A stretch of 64,000 nucleotides of DNA from Arthrobacter hankyongi. Its GTDB lineage: Bacteria; Actinomycetota; Actinomycetes; Actinomycetales; Micrococcaceae. Each line of letters opens with the position of its first letter. The first letter of the stretch is position 1. The position numbers were made by a program, and so were the translations under genes. The notes beneath the pieces were generated by a model. The model saw only the letters and a list, made by a program, of their open reading frames with translations. It ran no database searches and was not told the origin of the DNA. Shown one piece after another: positions 1 to 7,619 of this stretch. The stretch covers positions 1 to 64,000 of the forward strand of contig NZ_JAKLTQ010000024.1 in assembly GCF_022012395.1 (NCBI RefSeq), read 5' to 3'.

Positions 1-30
1 GGCGGCGGTGGCTTCGGTTTCAGTGGTCAT
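1..30 (-). CDS. 5' end of a further gene of the iac-type operon (partial)
   Basis: Only the first ten codons (MTTETEATAA) lie in the window. The start is well supported: an ATG at base 30 is preceded on the minus strand by AGGAG, eight bases upstream. The gene follows the ferredoxin-reductase gene in the same direction, 99 bases downstream, so it is probably the next cistron of the operon. In proteobacterial iac clusters the gene after iacF is iacG, a flavin reductase that would supply FMNH2/FADH2 to IacA, but nothing in these ten residues identifies the product. Another iac gene, such as the amidase iacH or a transporter, is equally possible. Confidence 0.6.
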   Translation of the reverse strand, partial: MTTETEATAA

Positions 31-129
31 TTCCTGATCTCCTATTAGTGGTTTCGGCATAGTTGGTGTCGGCCGACGTGCATGTCCCAGGTAGCGGCAG
101 CCGGATCTGGTCCGGGAAAGTGCCGGCGT

Positions 130-1092
130 TTAGAACGGTTCCAGGATCAGCCGCGCGGAACGGGCCCGGGAGACGCAGGTGGCGATCTGGTCGTTGGCCC
201 TCTTTTCGCTGGCGGACAGGCAGTTGTCCCGGTGCTCGGGTTCGCCTTCCAGCACACCCATGACACAGGTGCCGCAGATCCCTTCCTTGCAGGAGGTGTC
301 CACCGGAACCCCGTTCTCCTGCAGCACCTCGACGATGGAACGGTCGGCTGGAATCTCGAAGACCTCCCCGGAGTCCAGCTCCACCTCGAAACCGGTATCG
401 CCCGAAGTGTCCGCCAGCTCGCCGGCCTGGAAGTGCTCGATATGGACGTTCTCTTCGCCGACCACCGGCCCGGCCAGGAAGAGCACGCGCTCCATGAAGC
501 CCTCGGGCCCACACGTGTAGACGTGGGATCCGCCGGTCAGGCCCGTGAGGATCTCCTGCAGCACCGCGGGCTGCTCATCGCGCGGAATCCCGAAGTGGAA
601 ACGCACCTTCTCCGCGAAACCGCACCGTTCCTCGAGCAGTTCGGTGAAGGCTGCCAATTCCCGGGAACGGGCAAAGTAATGCAGTTCGAACGACCTGCCT
701 TCCCGTTCCAACTGGTAAGCCATGCTGATCATGGGCGTCACGCCGATGCCTGCAGCCACCAGGACATGGCGATCGCCCGTTTCGGCCACCTGCATCAGGT
801 TCCGCGGTGCGCTGACCTCCAGTTCGCTGCCGATGTCCAGCTGGTCATGCAGCGCGGCCGATCCTCCCCGGGACTCCGTCTCGCGTTTGACCGCCACTAG
901 ATAGGCGTCCAAATCATAGGGAGGGCAGCACAGCGAATACTGGCGCACCACGTTCGTTGGGCCGACGATGTCGATATGCGCTCCCGCCAGGTAGGGGTCG
1001 AAACCCTTTCCGTCCGCACGGACGAGCTTGAACGATTTGATGTGGTCGGTTTCCTCGAGAATCTCGGATACCTTCACGCGGAACATTCCCAT
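130..1092 (-). CDS. iacF: ferredoxin-NAD(P)H oxidoreductase of the phthalate dioxygenase reductase type (IacF-like)
   Basis: This 320-residue single-chain reductase would pass electrons from NAD(P)H to the Rieske oxygenase encoded two genes upstream. Visible order: an FAD/FMN-binding half with the RQYSLC flavin motif near residue 51, a nucleotide-binding half with a glycine-rich AAGIGVTPM stretch near residue 115, and a C-terminal plant-type [2Fe-2S] domain with cysteines in CKEGICGTC plus a later C in the DNCLS segment. This is the FNR-ferredoxin layout of phthalate/vanillate-type reductases. AGGAGC lies seven bases upstream of the ATG. The iacF name rests on operon position as much as on sequence; a vanillate- or phthalate-type reductase would look similar. 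Confidence 0.85.
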   Translation of the reverse strand: MGMFRVKVSEILEETDHIKSFKLVRADGKGFDPYLAGAHIDIVGPTNVVRQYSLCCPPYDLDAYLVAVKRETESRGGSAALHDQLDIGSELEVSAPRNLMQVAETGDRHVLVAAGIGVTPMISMAYQLEREGRSFELHYFARSRELAAFTELLEERCGFAEKVRFHFGIPRDEQPAVLQEILTGLTGGSHVYTCGPEGFMERVLFLAGPVVGEENVHIEHFQAGELADTSGDTGFEVELDSGEVFEIPADRSIVEVLQENGVPVDTSCKEGICGTCVMGVLEGEPEHRDNCLSASEKRANDQIATCVSRARSARLILEPF

Positions 1093-1152
1093 GTCCCTGC
1101 TCCTTACTACTTCAGTTTCCGGACTCGGACCGCCGGCCCGCCGCCAGGGCGG

Positions 1153-1947
1153 TCAGCGCATGAACAGCCCGCCGTTGATGTCCCAGCAGGCTCCGTTGAC
1201 GCTGGCAGCATCCGGGGAGGCCAGCAGGGCGACTGTGGAGGCGATGAACTCCGCGGAGCCCAACTGACCCACTGGAATGTTGGCCTTGATGCCCTCGAGT
1301 TTGTCCGGCGCGACGGTCTCATAGACCACCGGCAGGTCCAGCGGCCCGGGCGAGACGGCGTTGACCGTGACTCCCCCGGCCGCCAGGTCCCGCGCGAACA
1401 CCTTGGTCAGGGTTCCGACGCCGCCCTTGGCTGCCGCGTAGTGCGCGCCGGTGGCCGTGCCGCCGTTCTGGCCAGCCAGCGAGCCAATGTTGACGATGCG
1501 GCCGTAGCCTTGGCCCGCGAAGTGCCGGCCGAACACCTGGCAGCCGAAGAACACCCCGTCCAGGTTCGTCGACACGATCGCCGAGAATTCCTCCGGACTG
1601 ATGTCCATCACCGGCTGGACCTGGGAGCGGCCGGCGTTGTTGACCAGCACATGCGCCCCTCCCCAGCGTTCGACGGCGAGCGCGAGCGCGGCTTCGAAGT
1701 CGCCCTTGCGGCGGACATCCACCGCAGCCGCAGCCGCGGTGGAACCGCTCGGGTCAAGTTCGTCGGCCAGTTCCTGGACCTTCGCCAGGCGGCTGCCGGT
1801 AGCCAGCACCCGGTAGCCTTCACGGTGAAGCGTGCGGACAATGACTTCGCCCAGGCCGCGGGTGGCGCCGGTGACGACCGCGACCTGCCGCTCCCCCGCT
1901 TCGGTCCGCACAGGTACTGCCGGGCTTGATGTGGATGCCATGATCAT
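1153..1947 (-). CDS. iacE: short-chain dehydrogenase/reductase (IacE-like)
   Basis: A 264-residue classical SDR. It has the Rossmann motif TGATRGLGE near residue 27, an NNAG motif, a catalytic serine in the IGSLAGQ segment and the YAAAK pair of the active site, then the usual C-terminal D-NGG segment. It lies seven bases downstream of the dioxygenase beta-subunit gene and 60 bases before the reductase, so it belongs to the same transcript. In iac pathways IacE is proposed to act on hydroxylated or oxidised indole-acetate intermediates on the way to catechol. The family is certain, while the substrate is inferred only from gene context. Confidence 0.8.
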   Translation of the reverse strand: MIMASTSSPAVPVRTEAGERQVAVVTGATRGLGEVIVRTLHREGYRVLATGSRLAKVQELADELDPSGSTAAAAAVDVRRKGDFEAALALAVERWGGAHVLVNNAGRSQVQPVMDISPEEFSAIVSTNLDGVFFGCQVFGRHFAGQGYGRIVNIGSLAGQNGGTATGAHYAAAKGGVGTLTKVFARDLAAGGVTVNAVSPGPLDLPVVYETVAPDKLEGIKANIPVGQLGSAEFIASTVALLASPDAASVNGACWDINGGLFMR

Positions 1948-1953
1948 GCCTTC

Positions 1954-2496
1954 CTAGAGCAGGAATCCGGAGGCCGTGACCGCGCCGTCGGAATTGACCA
2001 GCCGGACAACCTTCAGGTCGATCAATGCGCCCGCGTCCGTGAACCGGATGCGGTGGGTCAGGTCCGCGGCCAGGAGGAGATGCTTCTCGCGCTTGAAGCC
2101 CACCAGCACCTGTGCCGAACGCAGGGTGACGGATTCTTCATCGAGTTCCGCAACGGTGAACCGGGAAATGGTGCGGGCGGTGCGGGCGGCAGCCACCGCA
2201 GACATCGAATACCCTTCGACCAGGCGGGTCACGCGCATGCGGCGCATCCGCGCGTCGTCGTACACCATGTTCAGGTGCGTCTCGAAGTCCTCGGTCTCCG
2301 GATCGATCGGGATGATGTACTTGCCGTCCACGGTCCAGAGCCGCTCCCAGGCCTCATATTCCTTCGCGTCCAGCAGGGTGGCTTCGTGCCAGACCAATTC
2401 AATGGCCTTGGCCACCCGCGGGTCTGCCAGCCTGCCCGGCCCCAGTTCAAGGCCGCCGGCCGCTTCCAGTCCGGCCACGGTTGTCGGGCTAGTCAT
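1954..2496 (-). CDS. iacD: aromatic-ring-hydroxylating dioxygenase, small (beta) subunit (IacD-like)
   Basis: A 180-residue protein of the SnoaL/NTF2-like fold used by ring-hydroxylating dioxygenase beta subunits. The segment ELVWHEATLLDAKEYEAW near residue 33 and the later RMRRMRVTRLVEG segment are typical of this family. Its start overlaps the end of the alpha-subunit gene by eight bases, which indicates translational coupling and a stoichiometric alpha/beta complex. The beta subunit is structural, with no metal or cofactor motif expected or seen. The iacD name comes from synteny with the iac cluster. The fold is clear, and the specific substrate is not readable from this subunit. Confidence 0.85.
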   Translation of the reverse strand: MTSPTTVAGLEAAGGLELGPGRLADPRVAKAIELVWHEATLLDAKEYEAWERLWTVDGKYIIPIDPETEDFETHLNMVYDDARMRRMRVTRLVEGYSMSAVAAARTARTISRFTVAELDEESVTLRSAQVLVGFKREKHLLLAADLTHRIRFTDAGALIDLKVVRLVNSDGAVTASGFLL

Positions 2497-3766
2497 TGCT
2501 CATCATCCTTTTCCACTGTGCATAGGCCTCGCGCATGCCGGATTCGTCCGTGACATGCGATGTCTTCCAGCCCTCTTCGGTGATTTCCTCGCGGCCCAGA
2601 CCGCGGTTGACCAGGATGGGCATTTCCTGGTTCCCGTAGGCTCCGCGCTGCACGCGGTCCCAGGCTTCCGAGTCATCCGGGGTGCCGAAACCGAAGGGGC
2701 CCTGGAAGTGTTCGTGGATCCTCAGCCGTTCCCGGTTGACGCTCTCCGGTCCCCCCTCCAACCCCAGGGCCAGGTGCTGGATTTCGGTCTCGTTGACGGA
2801 GACCGGGCGCAGCACGCGGAAGAAGGACATCGACATGGCCACGTTCGGGAAGAGGTTCAGGTTGAAGCCGGCCCCGTGCATGGAGCGGACAATCCGGCGC
2901 ACCTGCTCCGGCGGCATGGTCTGCGAGAGTTCCTCGATGATGTGTCCGAAGCGTTCCTGAAGGTCCTCGGTCCCGTCGTCTTCGGCCAGGTCCACGTGCT
3001 CCGGAACCATGATGGCCACGCTGTGGCCGTTGCCTAGCGCGTGGGTCACGGCCTTTTCGTCGGTCATGAAGGAGAGCATGTCGGCCGTTTCGGCGTCCAC
3101 CGAAGCCATCCAGGACCGGTGCACGATCGGGAAGTGGTAGCCGTCGGTAGTGTTTTCCAGTTGGATCTTCCAGTTCCCGTCGAACCGGAATCGGTGCTCG
3201 CCCTGGACCTTGATGGGGTAGCCGGCGCCCTGCTTCATGAACCGGTCGATCCAGATCTTCGCGTCGCCGAGGAAGTCCTCCAGCGGTTCGATGTCATGGT
3301 TGAAGGAGGCGAAGATCATGCCGGCATAGCTTTCCACCCGCAGGCGCTGCAGCGGCATGTCCTTCTTCTCCACGACGCCTTCATAGCCTTCGGGATACGG
3401 GATGCCGCGCAGCTGGCCCTCCAGGGAGTAGGACCAGGAGTGGTAGGGGCAGGTGAAGCCGTTGGCCTTGCCCTTGGGGACCTCGCAGACGCTGGCACCC
3501 CGGTGCCGGCAGCGGTTGAGCAGGACATTGAAGTTGCCCTTGCGGTCGCGGTTGACGATAACCGGCTGGCGGCCGATGGTCGCCATCTTGAAGCTGCCGG
3601 CCTCGGGGATTTCGCTCTCGTGGGCAACCCATACCCAGGTCCGGTAGAAGATCTTCTCCAGCTCCTGTTCGAAGATCCCGGGGTCGGTGTAGAGCTGTCC
3701 GGCCACGCGGTCGGTGCCGGCCAGGGCCGCGAAGTTGCGGCCGGTTTCCACTGGTGTCGTGGTCAT
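2489..3766 (-). CDS. iacC: Rieske non-heme iron aromatic-ring-hydroxylating oxygenase, large (alpha) subunit (IacC-like)
   Basis: A 425-residue oxygenase component. The N-terminal Rieske domain has the CRHRG and CPYHSW cluster ligands (C-x-H, then C-x2-H, near residues 93-120). The catalytic domain has the mononuclear iron motif ENTTDGYHFPIVH, giving D-x2-H-x4-H. The open frame extends further upstream, but the ATG at 3766 has AAAGGAG at good spacing, and the upstream residues are the shadow of the previous gene. It sits between the SnoaL-like gene and its beta subunit. IacC is thought to oxygenate an oxidised indole-3-acetate intermediate. Other two-subunit dioxygenases (benzoate/anthranilate type) are less likely given the neighbours. 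Confidence 0.88.
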   Translation of the reverse strand: MTTTPVETGRNFAALAGTDRVAGQLYTDPGIFEQELEKIFYRTWVWVAHESEIPEAGSFKMATIGRQPVIVNRDRKGNFNVLLNRCRHRGASVCEVPKGKANGFTCPYHSWSYSLEGQLRGIPYPEGYEGVVEKKDMPLQRLRVESYAGMIFASFNHDIEPLEDFLGDAKIWIDRFMKQGAGYPIKVQGEHRFRFDGNWKIQLENTTDGYHFPIVHRSWMASVDAETADMLSFMTDEKAVTHALGNGHSVAIMVPEHVDLAEDDGTEDLQERFGHIIEELSQTMPPEQVRRIVRSMHGAGFNLNLFPNVAMSMSFFRVLRPVSVNETEIQHLALGLEGGPESVNRERLRIHEHFQGPFGFGTPDDSEAWDRVQRGAYGNQEMPILVNRGLGREEITEEGWKTSHVTDESGMREAYAQWKRMMSND

Positions 3767-3777
3767 CTGGTTCTCCT

Positions 3778-4383
3778 TTATGGTGCTGCAGTCAGCGGGT
3801 GGGGCGCTCGCGCCCCACCCTTGTTGGGCGCCGGGGCATCGTCCAGCGGCGCGGCGAAGAGCCTTTCGGTGCGGAAGCGCCGGATCGTGGCCAGGGCGCC
3901 GTCGAGGGCGAAGTCCACGTTCAGCCGGGCGGCCAACAGTTCCCGTCTCCCGTCGGCATGGACCGACAGCTGCTGCATGACCCACGTACCGTTGGCGGTG
4001 CTGCCGGTGACGTTGATGCGGCCGTCCCCCAGGACATGGGCATTGGCCGTGAAATGCTCCGACGGCGGCAGGTAGCCGGCGAGCATGGCCACGATGGCCT
4101 CGCGCCCGGTATGCCGGCCGAACTTGTCCGCGTAGTCCCGGCCGGCTCCCTCCCAAACGGCGTCAGGCTCGAAGAGCGAGCCGAGTTCGCCCAGGTCCAG
4201 CTGGGGATTCGGTACGTCGCACAACTGGAAGTAGCGGCCCATCACCCAGCGCACGGAGTCGGCGGCTTCCAGGATCCGCAGCCGGGCCTCCAGCCCGGCG
4301 ACGGTCGTGCGCGGACGCGGGGATGCAGCCGGGCGGGAACCGGTGCCGGTCACGGCCGTTTCGGCCGGCGTGGATCCAGGCAT
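3778..4383 (-). CDS. iacI: SnoaL-like / nuclear transport factor 2 family protein (IacI-like)
   Basis: A 201-residue protein. A disordered Pro/Ala/Thr-rich leader of about 28 residues is followed by a SnoaL-like NTF2 fold (RILEAADSVRWVMGRYFQLC, then FEPDAVWEGAGRDYADKFG). Such small domains act as isomerases, dehydratases or accessory hydrolases, and no single catalytic residue can be assigned here. It lies between the iacB-like gene (two-base gap) and the Rieske alpha subunit. This is the position of iacI in the iacH-A-B-I-C-D-E-F-G order of proteobacteria, which is the main reason for the name. The start may lie a few codons downstream because the leader is not conserved in the family. Confidence 0.68.
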   Translation of the reverse strand: MPGSTPAETAVTGTGSRPAASPRPRTTVAGLEARLRILEAADSVRWVMGRYFQLCDVPNPQLDLGELGSLFEPDAVWEGAGRDYADKFGRHTGREAIVAMLAGYLPPSEHFTANAHVLGDGRINVTGSTANGTWVMQQLSVHADGRRELLAARLNVDFALDGALATIRRFRTERLFAAPLDDAPAPNKGGARAPHPLTAAP

Positions 4384-4385
4384 GG

Positions 4386-4760
4386 TCAGGAGCCCGACTC
4401 GACGTCGTCGCGGATGGTCAGCGCCCGGCCCATCCGCGCCTCGATGGCCGCATAGCGCCAGAGCGCATGCTCGTCCACCGGCGTGGTGCGGAACAGGTTG
4501 CAGGCGGTCTTGACCGTTTCCTGCGTGTCGACATCGGCCAGGATGTAGCAGGTCCAGGGCCAGCCGGCGGACGGACCGACCATGTGGGAGTCGTCGTCCA
4601 TGGTGCCGACCACCTGCACGCCGGGCAGCGCGGCGAGCTGGCTCATCATGCCCGAGAAGGCGGTCCAGACCATGCCGATCTGGCTCTTGGGCAGGTCGAA
4701 GAAGTTCTGGTTGATACCGATGCAGAACAGGACGCGCAGCGGTTCGGGTGTCTCAGCCAT
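4386..4760 (-). CDS. iacB: small conserved protein of the auxin-degradation operon (IacB-like)
   Basis: A 124-residue soluble protein with no cofactor motif or membrane segment. It begins with a strand-like LRVLFCIGINQNFFDL segment and has a WPWTCYILADVD segment near residue 72, suggesting a dimeric alpha/beta-barrel of the EthD/ferredoxin-like type. It starts 32 bases after the IacA-like gene and ends two bases before the SnoaL-like gene. A small protein at exactly this position is characteristic of iac clusters (IacB, biochemical role unsettled). I recognise it mainly by size and position. A homology search against IacB of Pseudomonas or Caballeronia would settle the name. Confidence 0.65.
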   Translation of the reverse strand: MAETPEPLRVLFCIGINQNFFDLPKSQIGMVWTAFSGMMSQLAALPGVQVVGTMDDDSHMVGPSAGWPWTCYILADVDTQETVKTACNLFRTTPVDEHALWRYAAIEARMGRALTIRDDVESGS

Positions 4761-4792
4761 GGGATGCTCCCTTCGGACGGGTGGTGGATGGT

Positions 4793-5935
4793 TCAGAGGA
4801 AGGCAGGGATGGCCGGCGGCTGGCCCATCAGGACTGCGCCGGCGCCGTCGTACATTCCGTCGCCGAGGAAGGCATGCTGGGTCACCACGTTGGCATCGCG
4901 CAGGTAGCCCTGCAGCGGGTTGTCGTCATAGATGGCCGCCGTGCCGGACAGCGAATAGGCGGTCTGGACGGCGGCGGCGCCGGCCTTGGCGGCGTGGGTG
5001 CCGGCCAGGCGCAGCAGCGCCTTCTGCTTGTCGGTGGCAGGGTCCCCGGCGGCCACGGTGGCGTAGGTTTCCTCGGTGATGTCGTAGAAGAAGGCGGCCG
5101 CCGAACGCAGGCCGGCCTCGGCCTTGGCGATGTCGATACGGTAATAGGCGCGGTCGGCAAGCTTGGGGGCACCGGTGACACCGGTACGGCCGGCGCCGAT
5201 TTCGATGGCGTAGTCCAGAGCGCCGCGGCCGGCGCCGAGGTTGACGACGGCGAGCACCTGGGCGGCGTACGCAATGGCCGGGTACCGGTAGAGCGGCTCA
5301 TCGACGGTGGGCTCGCCACCGCGGATGAAGGTCCACTCCTGCGGTACGTCGACGCCGTCGACCACGATGTCATGGCTGCCGGTGCCGTGCAGTCCGATCA
5401 CGTCCCAGTTGTCCTCGATCCGGGCCTGGTCCGGCCGGAGCAGCGCGGTCCGGGGCTTGCCGTTGGCTTCCTCGCCGCCTGCGATGCCGACGCCGAGGAT
5501 GTCGGCGCCCTTGCTGCCGCTGGCGAACCGCCAGCGGCCGGACACGCGGTATTTCCCGCCGTCGAACGCCGCCGGCTGTACGGGGAACAAGCCACCGGCG
5601 AAGGCAAGGTCCGGGCCGTCCCTGTACAGCTCGGCCTGGGTCCCGAGCGGCAGGGCCGCAAAGTAAATGAGCGCGGAACCGAAGCTCGCCACCCAGCCCG
5701 TGGACGGGTCGACGGCGGAGATGCGCTCGATCCTGCGCAGGAACTCCGCCGGAGGCAGGGCGTCGCCGCCGAACCGGCGGGGCGTGGCGGCCCGGTAGAG
5801 GCCGGCCTGCTTCAGCTGGTCGATCACGTCCTTCGGAACGAACCGCTGCCGTCCGAATTCGCTGCGGCGGGCGGTGACCTCCGCGAGGACTGAGTCGAGT
5901 CCGTCCCTGGCGGGTGTGTCCAGCACTGCCGTCAT
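4793..5935 (-). CDS. iacA: flavin-dependent monooxygenase of the acyl-CoA dehydrogenase fold (IacA-like)
   Basis: A 380-residue protein with the acyl-CoA dehydrogenase/HsaA monooxygenase fold. It has an N-terminal helical domain, a central beta domain (RYFGG-like and SGRWRFASGS segments near residues 60-140) and a C-terminal helical bundle. The SGRWRFASGS region is shared with flavin-dependent hydroxylases such as HsaA and IacA rather than with true acyl-CoA dehydrogenases. IacA starts auxin breakdown by oxidising indole-3-acetate with reduced flavin supplied by a partner reductase. It is the first gene of the operon, facing a divergent histidine kinase. A GGAGG-containing ribosome site (from cccctcctt on the plus strand) precedes the ATG. 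Confidence 0.78.
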   Translation of the reverse strand: MTAVLDTPARDGLDSVLAEVTARRSEFGRQRFVPKDVIDQLKQAGLYRAATPRRFGGDALPPAEFLRRIERISAVDPSTGWVASFGSALIYFAALPLGTQAELYRDGPDLAFAGGLFPVQPAAFDGGKYRVSGRWRFASGSKGADILGVGIAGGEEANGKPRTALLRPDQARIEDNWDVIGLHGTGSHDIVVDGVDVPQEWTFIRGGEPTVDEPLYRYPAIAYAAQVLAVVNLGAGRGALDYAIEIGAGRTGVTGAPKLADRAYYRIDIAKAEAGLRSAAAFFYDITEETYATVAAGDPATDKQKALLRLAGTHAAKAGAAAVQTAYSLSGTAAIYDDNPLQGYLRDANVVTQHAFLGDGMYDGAGAVLMGQPPAIPAFL

Positions 5936-5995
5936 TCGAACCCCTCCTTGTAGCCTGATGGTCTTGGTGTTGTGGTGTCGCCGATCACGCTATTT

Positions 5996-6010
5996 CCGCA
6001 ATTACTGCGG
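5996..6010. promoter_or_regulatory. short inverted repeat in the iacA / histidine kinase divergent promoter region
   Basis: CCGCA-ATTAC-TGCGG is a five-base inverted repeat with a five-base spacer, located about 60 bases upstream of the IacA-like gene. It lies in the 174-base intergenic region shared by two divergent transcripts, so it could be an operator. No known regulator consensus is claimed. Confidence 0.3.
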
Positions 6011-6066
6011 CTCAATCGGTGCTTTTCCGCCCCGGCGCACAGGTTTCCGCCGAACCCCTAAGGGAA

Positions 6067-6084
6067 TTACCTATGGGCAGGTAA
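6067..6084. promoter_or_regulatory. TTACCT-N6-AGGTAA inverted repeat upstream of the histidine kinase
   Basis: A perfect six-base inverted repeat with a six-base spacer sits about 25 bases upstream of the GTG start of the kinase and 130 bases upstream of the IacA-like start. The 18-base size and symmetry fit a dimeric response-regulator or MarR/TetR-type binding site. Whether it controls the kinase, the catabolic operon or both is not readable from sequence. Confidence 0.35.
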
Positions 6085-6109
6085 GCGGGACGATGTACAA
6101 CTAGGGAGT

Positions 6110-7615
6110 GTGGATGCGATATCTTTCCAGCCTTCCGACGGTGACTTCGGGGCCATGCTCGCCGCACTGCGGCACTGCATCCTGATCCACGACGCGGAAA
6201 GCAAGGACATTCTCTGGGCGAATCCCGCGGCCTGCGAGATGCTCGGGTTCACGCTTGAGGAACTCCGGCCGCTCAAGGCCCCCGACATGAGCAGTTCCGA
6301 ACGCCGCTACCGCCGTTCAGTGGGCAGGCAATGGCTGCAGAACGCCGTCGAGCATGGCACCAGCCGGACGGAATGGATGTACCGGACGAAGGCCGGCGTC
6401 GACTTCCTGACCGAAGCCATCGCGACCAGGGTCCGGCTGTCCGAGCGGACGGTGGTCATGGTCCAGTTCCGGGACATCGAGAAGGAAGACGCGCTCAAGT
6501 CGGACCTGCAGCGGACCGAAAGCCGGCTGCGGGCATTCACCGACAGCATGCGTGAGGCGCTGCTGGTGGTGGCCGATGACGGCGTGGTCAGCTATGCCAG
6601 CCATTCGGCCGAATCCCAGCTCGGGATCTCCCTGGGCGAACTCCTCGGTTCGCGGCTGGCGGATTTCTGTACGGACGACTCCAAGCCCGCTTTGGAGCAG
6701 GCCCTGTCGGTGACTGGTACCTCCCCCCGTTCCAGCAGCTTCCGGCTTGCCCTCCGCCGCGACGATGGCAGCGACAACTGGTTCGCGGTCAATCCGCACC
6801 GGATCGACCTCCAGGACGACCTGCGCGGCACGCTGCTGTTCCTGCACGACATCACGGACCGGATCAGGTTCGAAAAGGAACACCAGCACGACCAGGACCG
6901 GCTCAACTACCTTGCCAGGCAAAACGTCATGGGAGACCTGGCCATGGCCCTGGCACACGAACTGGGACAGCCGCTGACCGCCGCGACCAACTTCATCACC
7001 GGCGCGAAACGAAGGCTGGATGCAGCCGGCGACGTGCCCGAGGGTTTGGCGTACGGGCTGGACAACGCGCAGAAGCAGATTGAGCGGGCCAACCAGATCC
7101 TGCGCAGCCTCAAGGGATTCGTCGGCACCCTGGAAACGTCCGAACAGGTAGTGGACCTGAACAAGATCGTGCGCGACTGCCTGTATTTCATCGACCTGAC
7201 CGCAGAAGCCCACCAGACCAGCGTGAAGGTCAATCTGCACGAGGCCCCGATCCCGATCCGGTGCGAGATGGTGCTGATCGGCCAGGTGGTAATGAATCTG
7301 TGCCGCAACGCGGTCGAAGAGATGGCGCGGTTCCCGCAACAGGAACGGGAGGTCACCATTGAAACCCGGCCAGTGGATGGCTTCGGCGAGTTCAGCGTCA
7401 GCGACCGCGGCAGGGGTTTGGCGCATTTTCCGGATGGGCGGATTTTCGACGGCGCCTTCACCACCAAGGTGGGTGGCAGCGGCGTCGGACTGGCCCTCAG
7501 CCACCGCATCATTACCCGCCAACGCGGCACCATCACCGCGATGGAAAACCATCCCGGCGGCTCGATCTTCAGGTTCCGGCTGCCGCAGGCGGCCACAGCA
7601 GAAGTGAGCCAGTAG
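6110..7615 (+). CDS. PAS-domain sensor histidine kinase (FixL/TodS-like, soluble)
   Basis: A 501-residue kinase with no membrane segment. Two PAS-like domains (about residues 15-125 and 130-255) precede the H-box AHELGQPLTAA, with phospho-acceptor histidine near residue 282. The N-box VVMNLCRNAVEEMA and G-boxes DRGRGL and GGSGVGLALS follow. The HELGQPL H-box is of the FixL type. The GTG start used here gives the longest reading; an ATG at 6155 is an alternative because the AGGGAG upstream sits too close to the GTG. It is divergent from the auxin-degradation operon, so it is a candidate sensor for that pathway. No response regulator gene is adjacent; its 3' end meets the MFS gene four bases away. 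Confidence 0.85.
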   Translation: MDAISFQPSDGDFGAMLAALRHCILIHDAESKDILWANPAACEMLGFTLEELRPLKAPDMSSSERRYRRSVGRQWLQNAVEHGTSRTEWMYRTKAGVDFLTEAIATRVRLSERTVVMVQFRDIEKEDALKSDLQRTESRLRAFTDSMREALLVVADDGVVSYASHSAESQLGISLGELLGSRLADFCTDDSKPALEQALSVTGTSPRSSSFRLALRRDDGSDNWFAVNPHRIDLQDDLRGTLLFLHDITDRIRFEKEHQHDQDRLNYLARQNVMGDLAMALAHELGQPLTAATNFITGAKRRLDAAGDVPEGLAYGLDNAQKQIERANQILRSLKGFVGTLETSEQVVDLNKIVRDCLYFIDLTAEAHQTSVKVNLHEAPIPIRCEMVLIGQVVMNLCRNAVEEMARFPQQEREVTIETRPVDGFGEFSVSDRGRGLAHFPDGRIFDGAFTTKVGGSGVGLALSHRIITRQRGTITAMENHPGGSIFRFRLPQAATAEVSQ

Positions 7616-7619
7616 GTCC

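Noticed and set aside
1954-4383. Interpreting the Rieske and SnoaL genes as a naphthalene or benzoate pathway
   Set aside because: No ferredoxin, cis-diol dehydrogenase or ring-cleavage dioxygenase is nearby, while the IacA-like and IacB-like genes fit the auxin cluster better.
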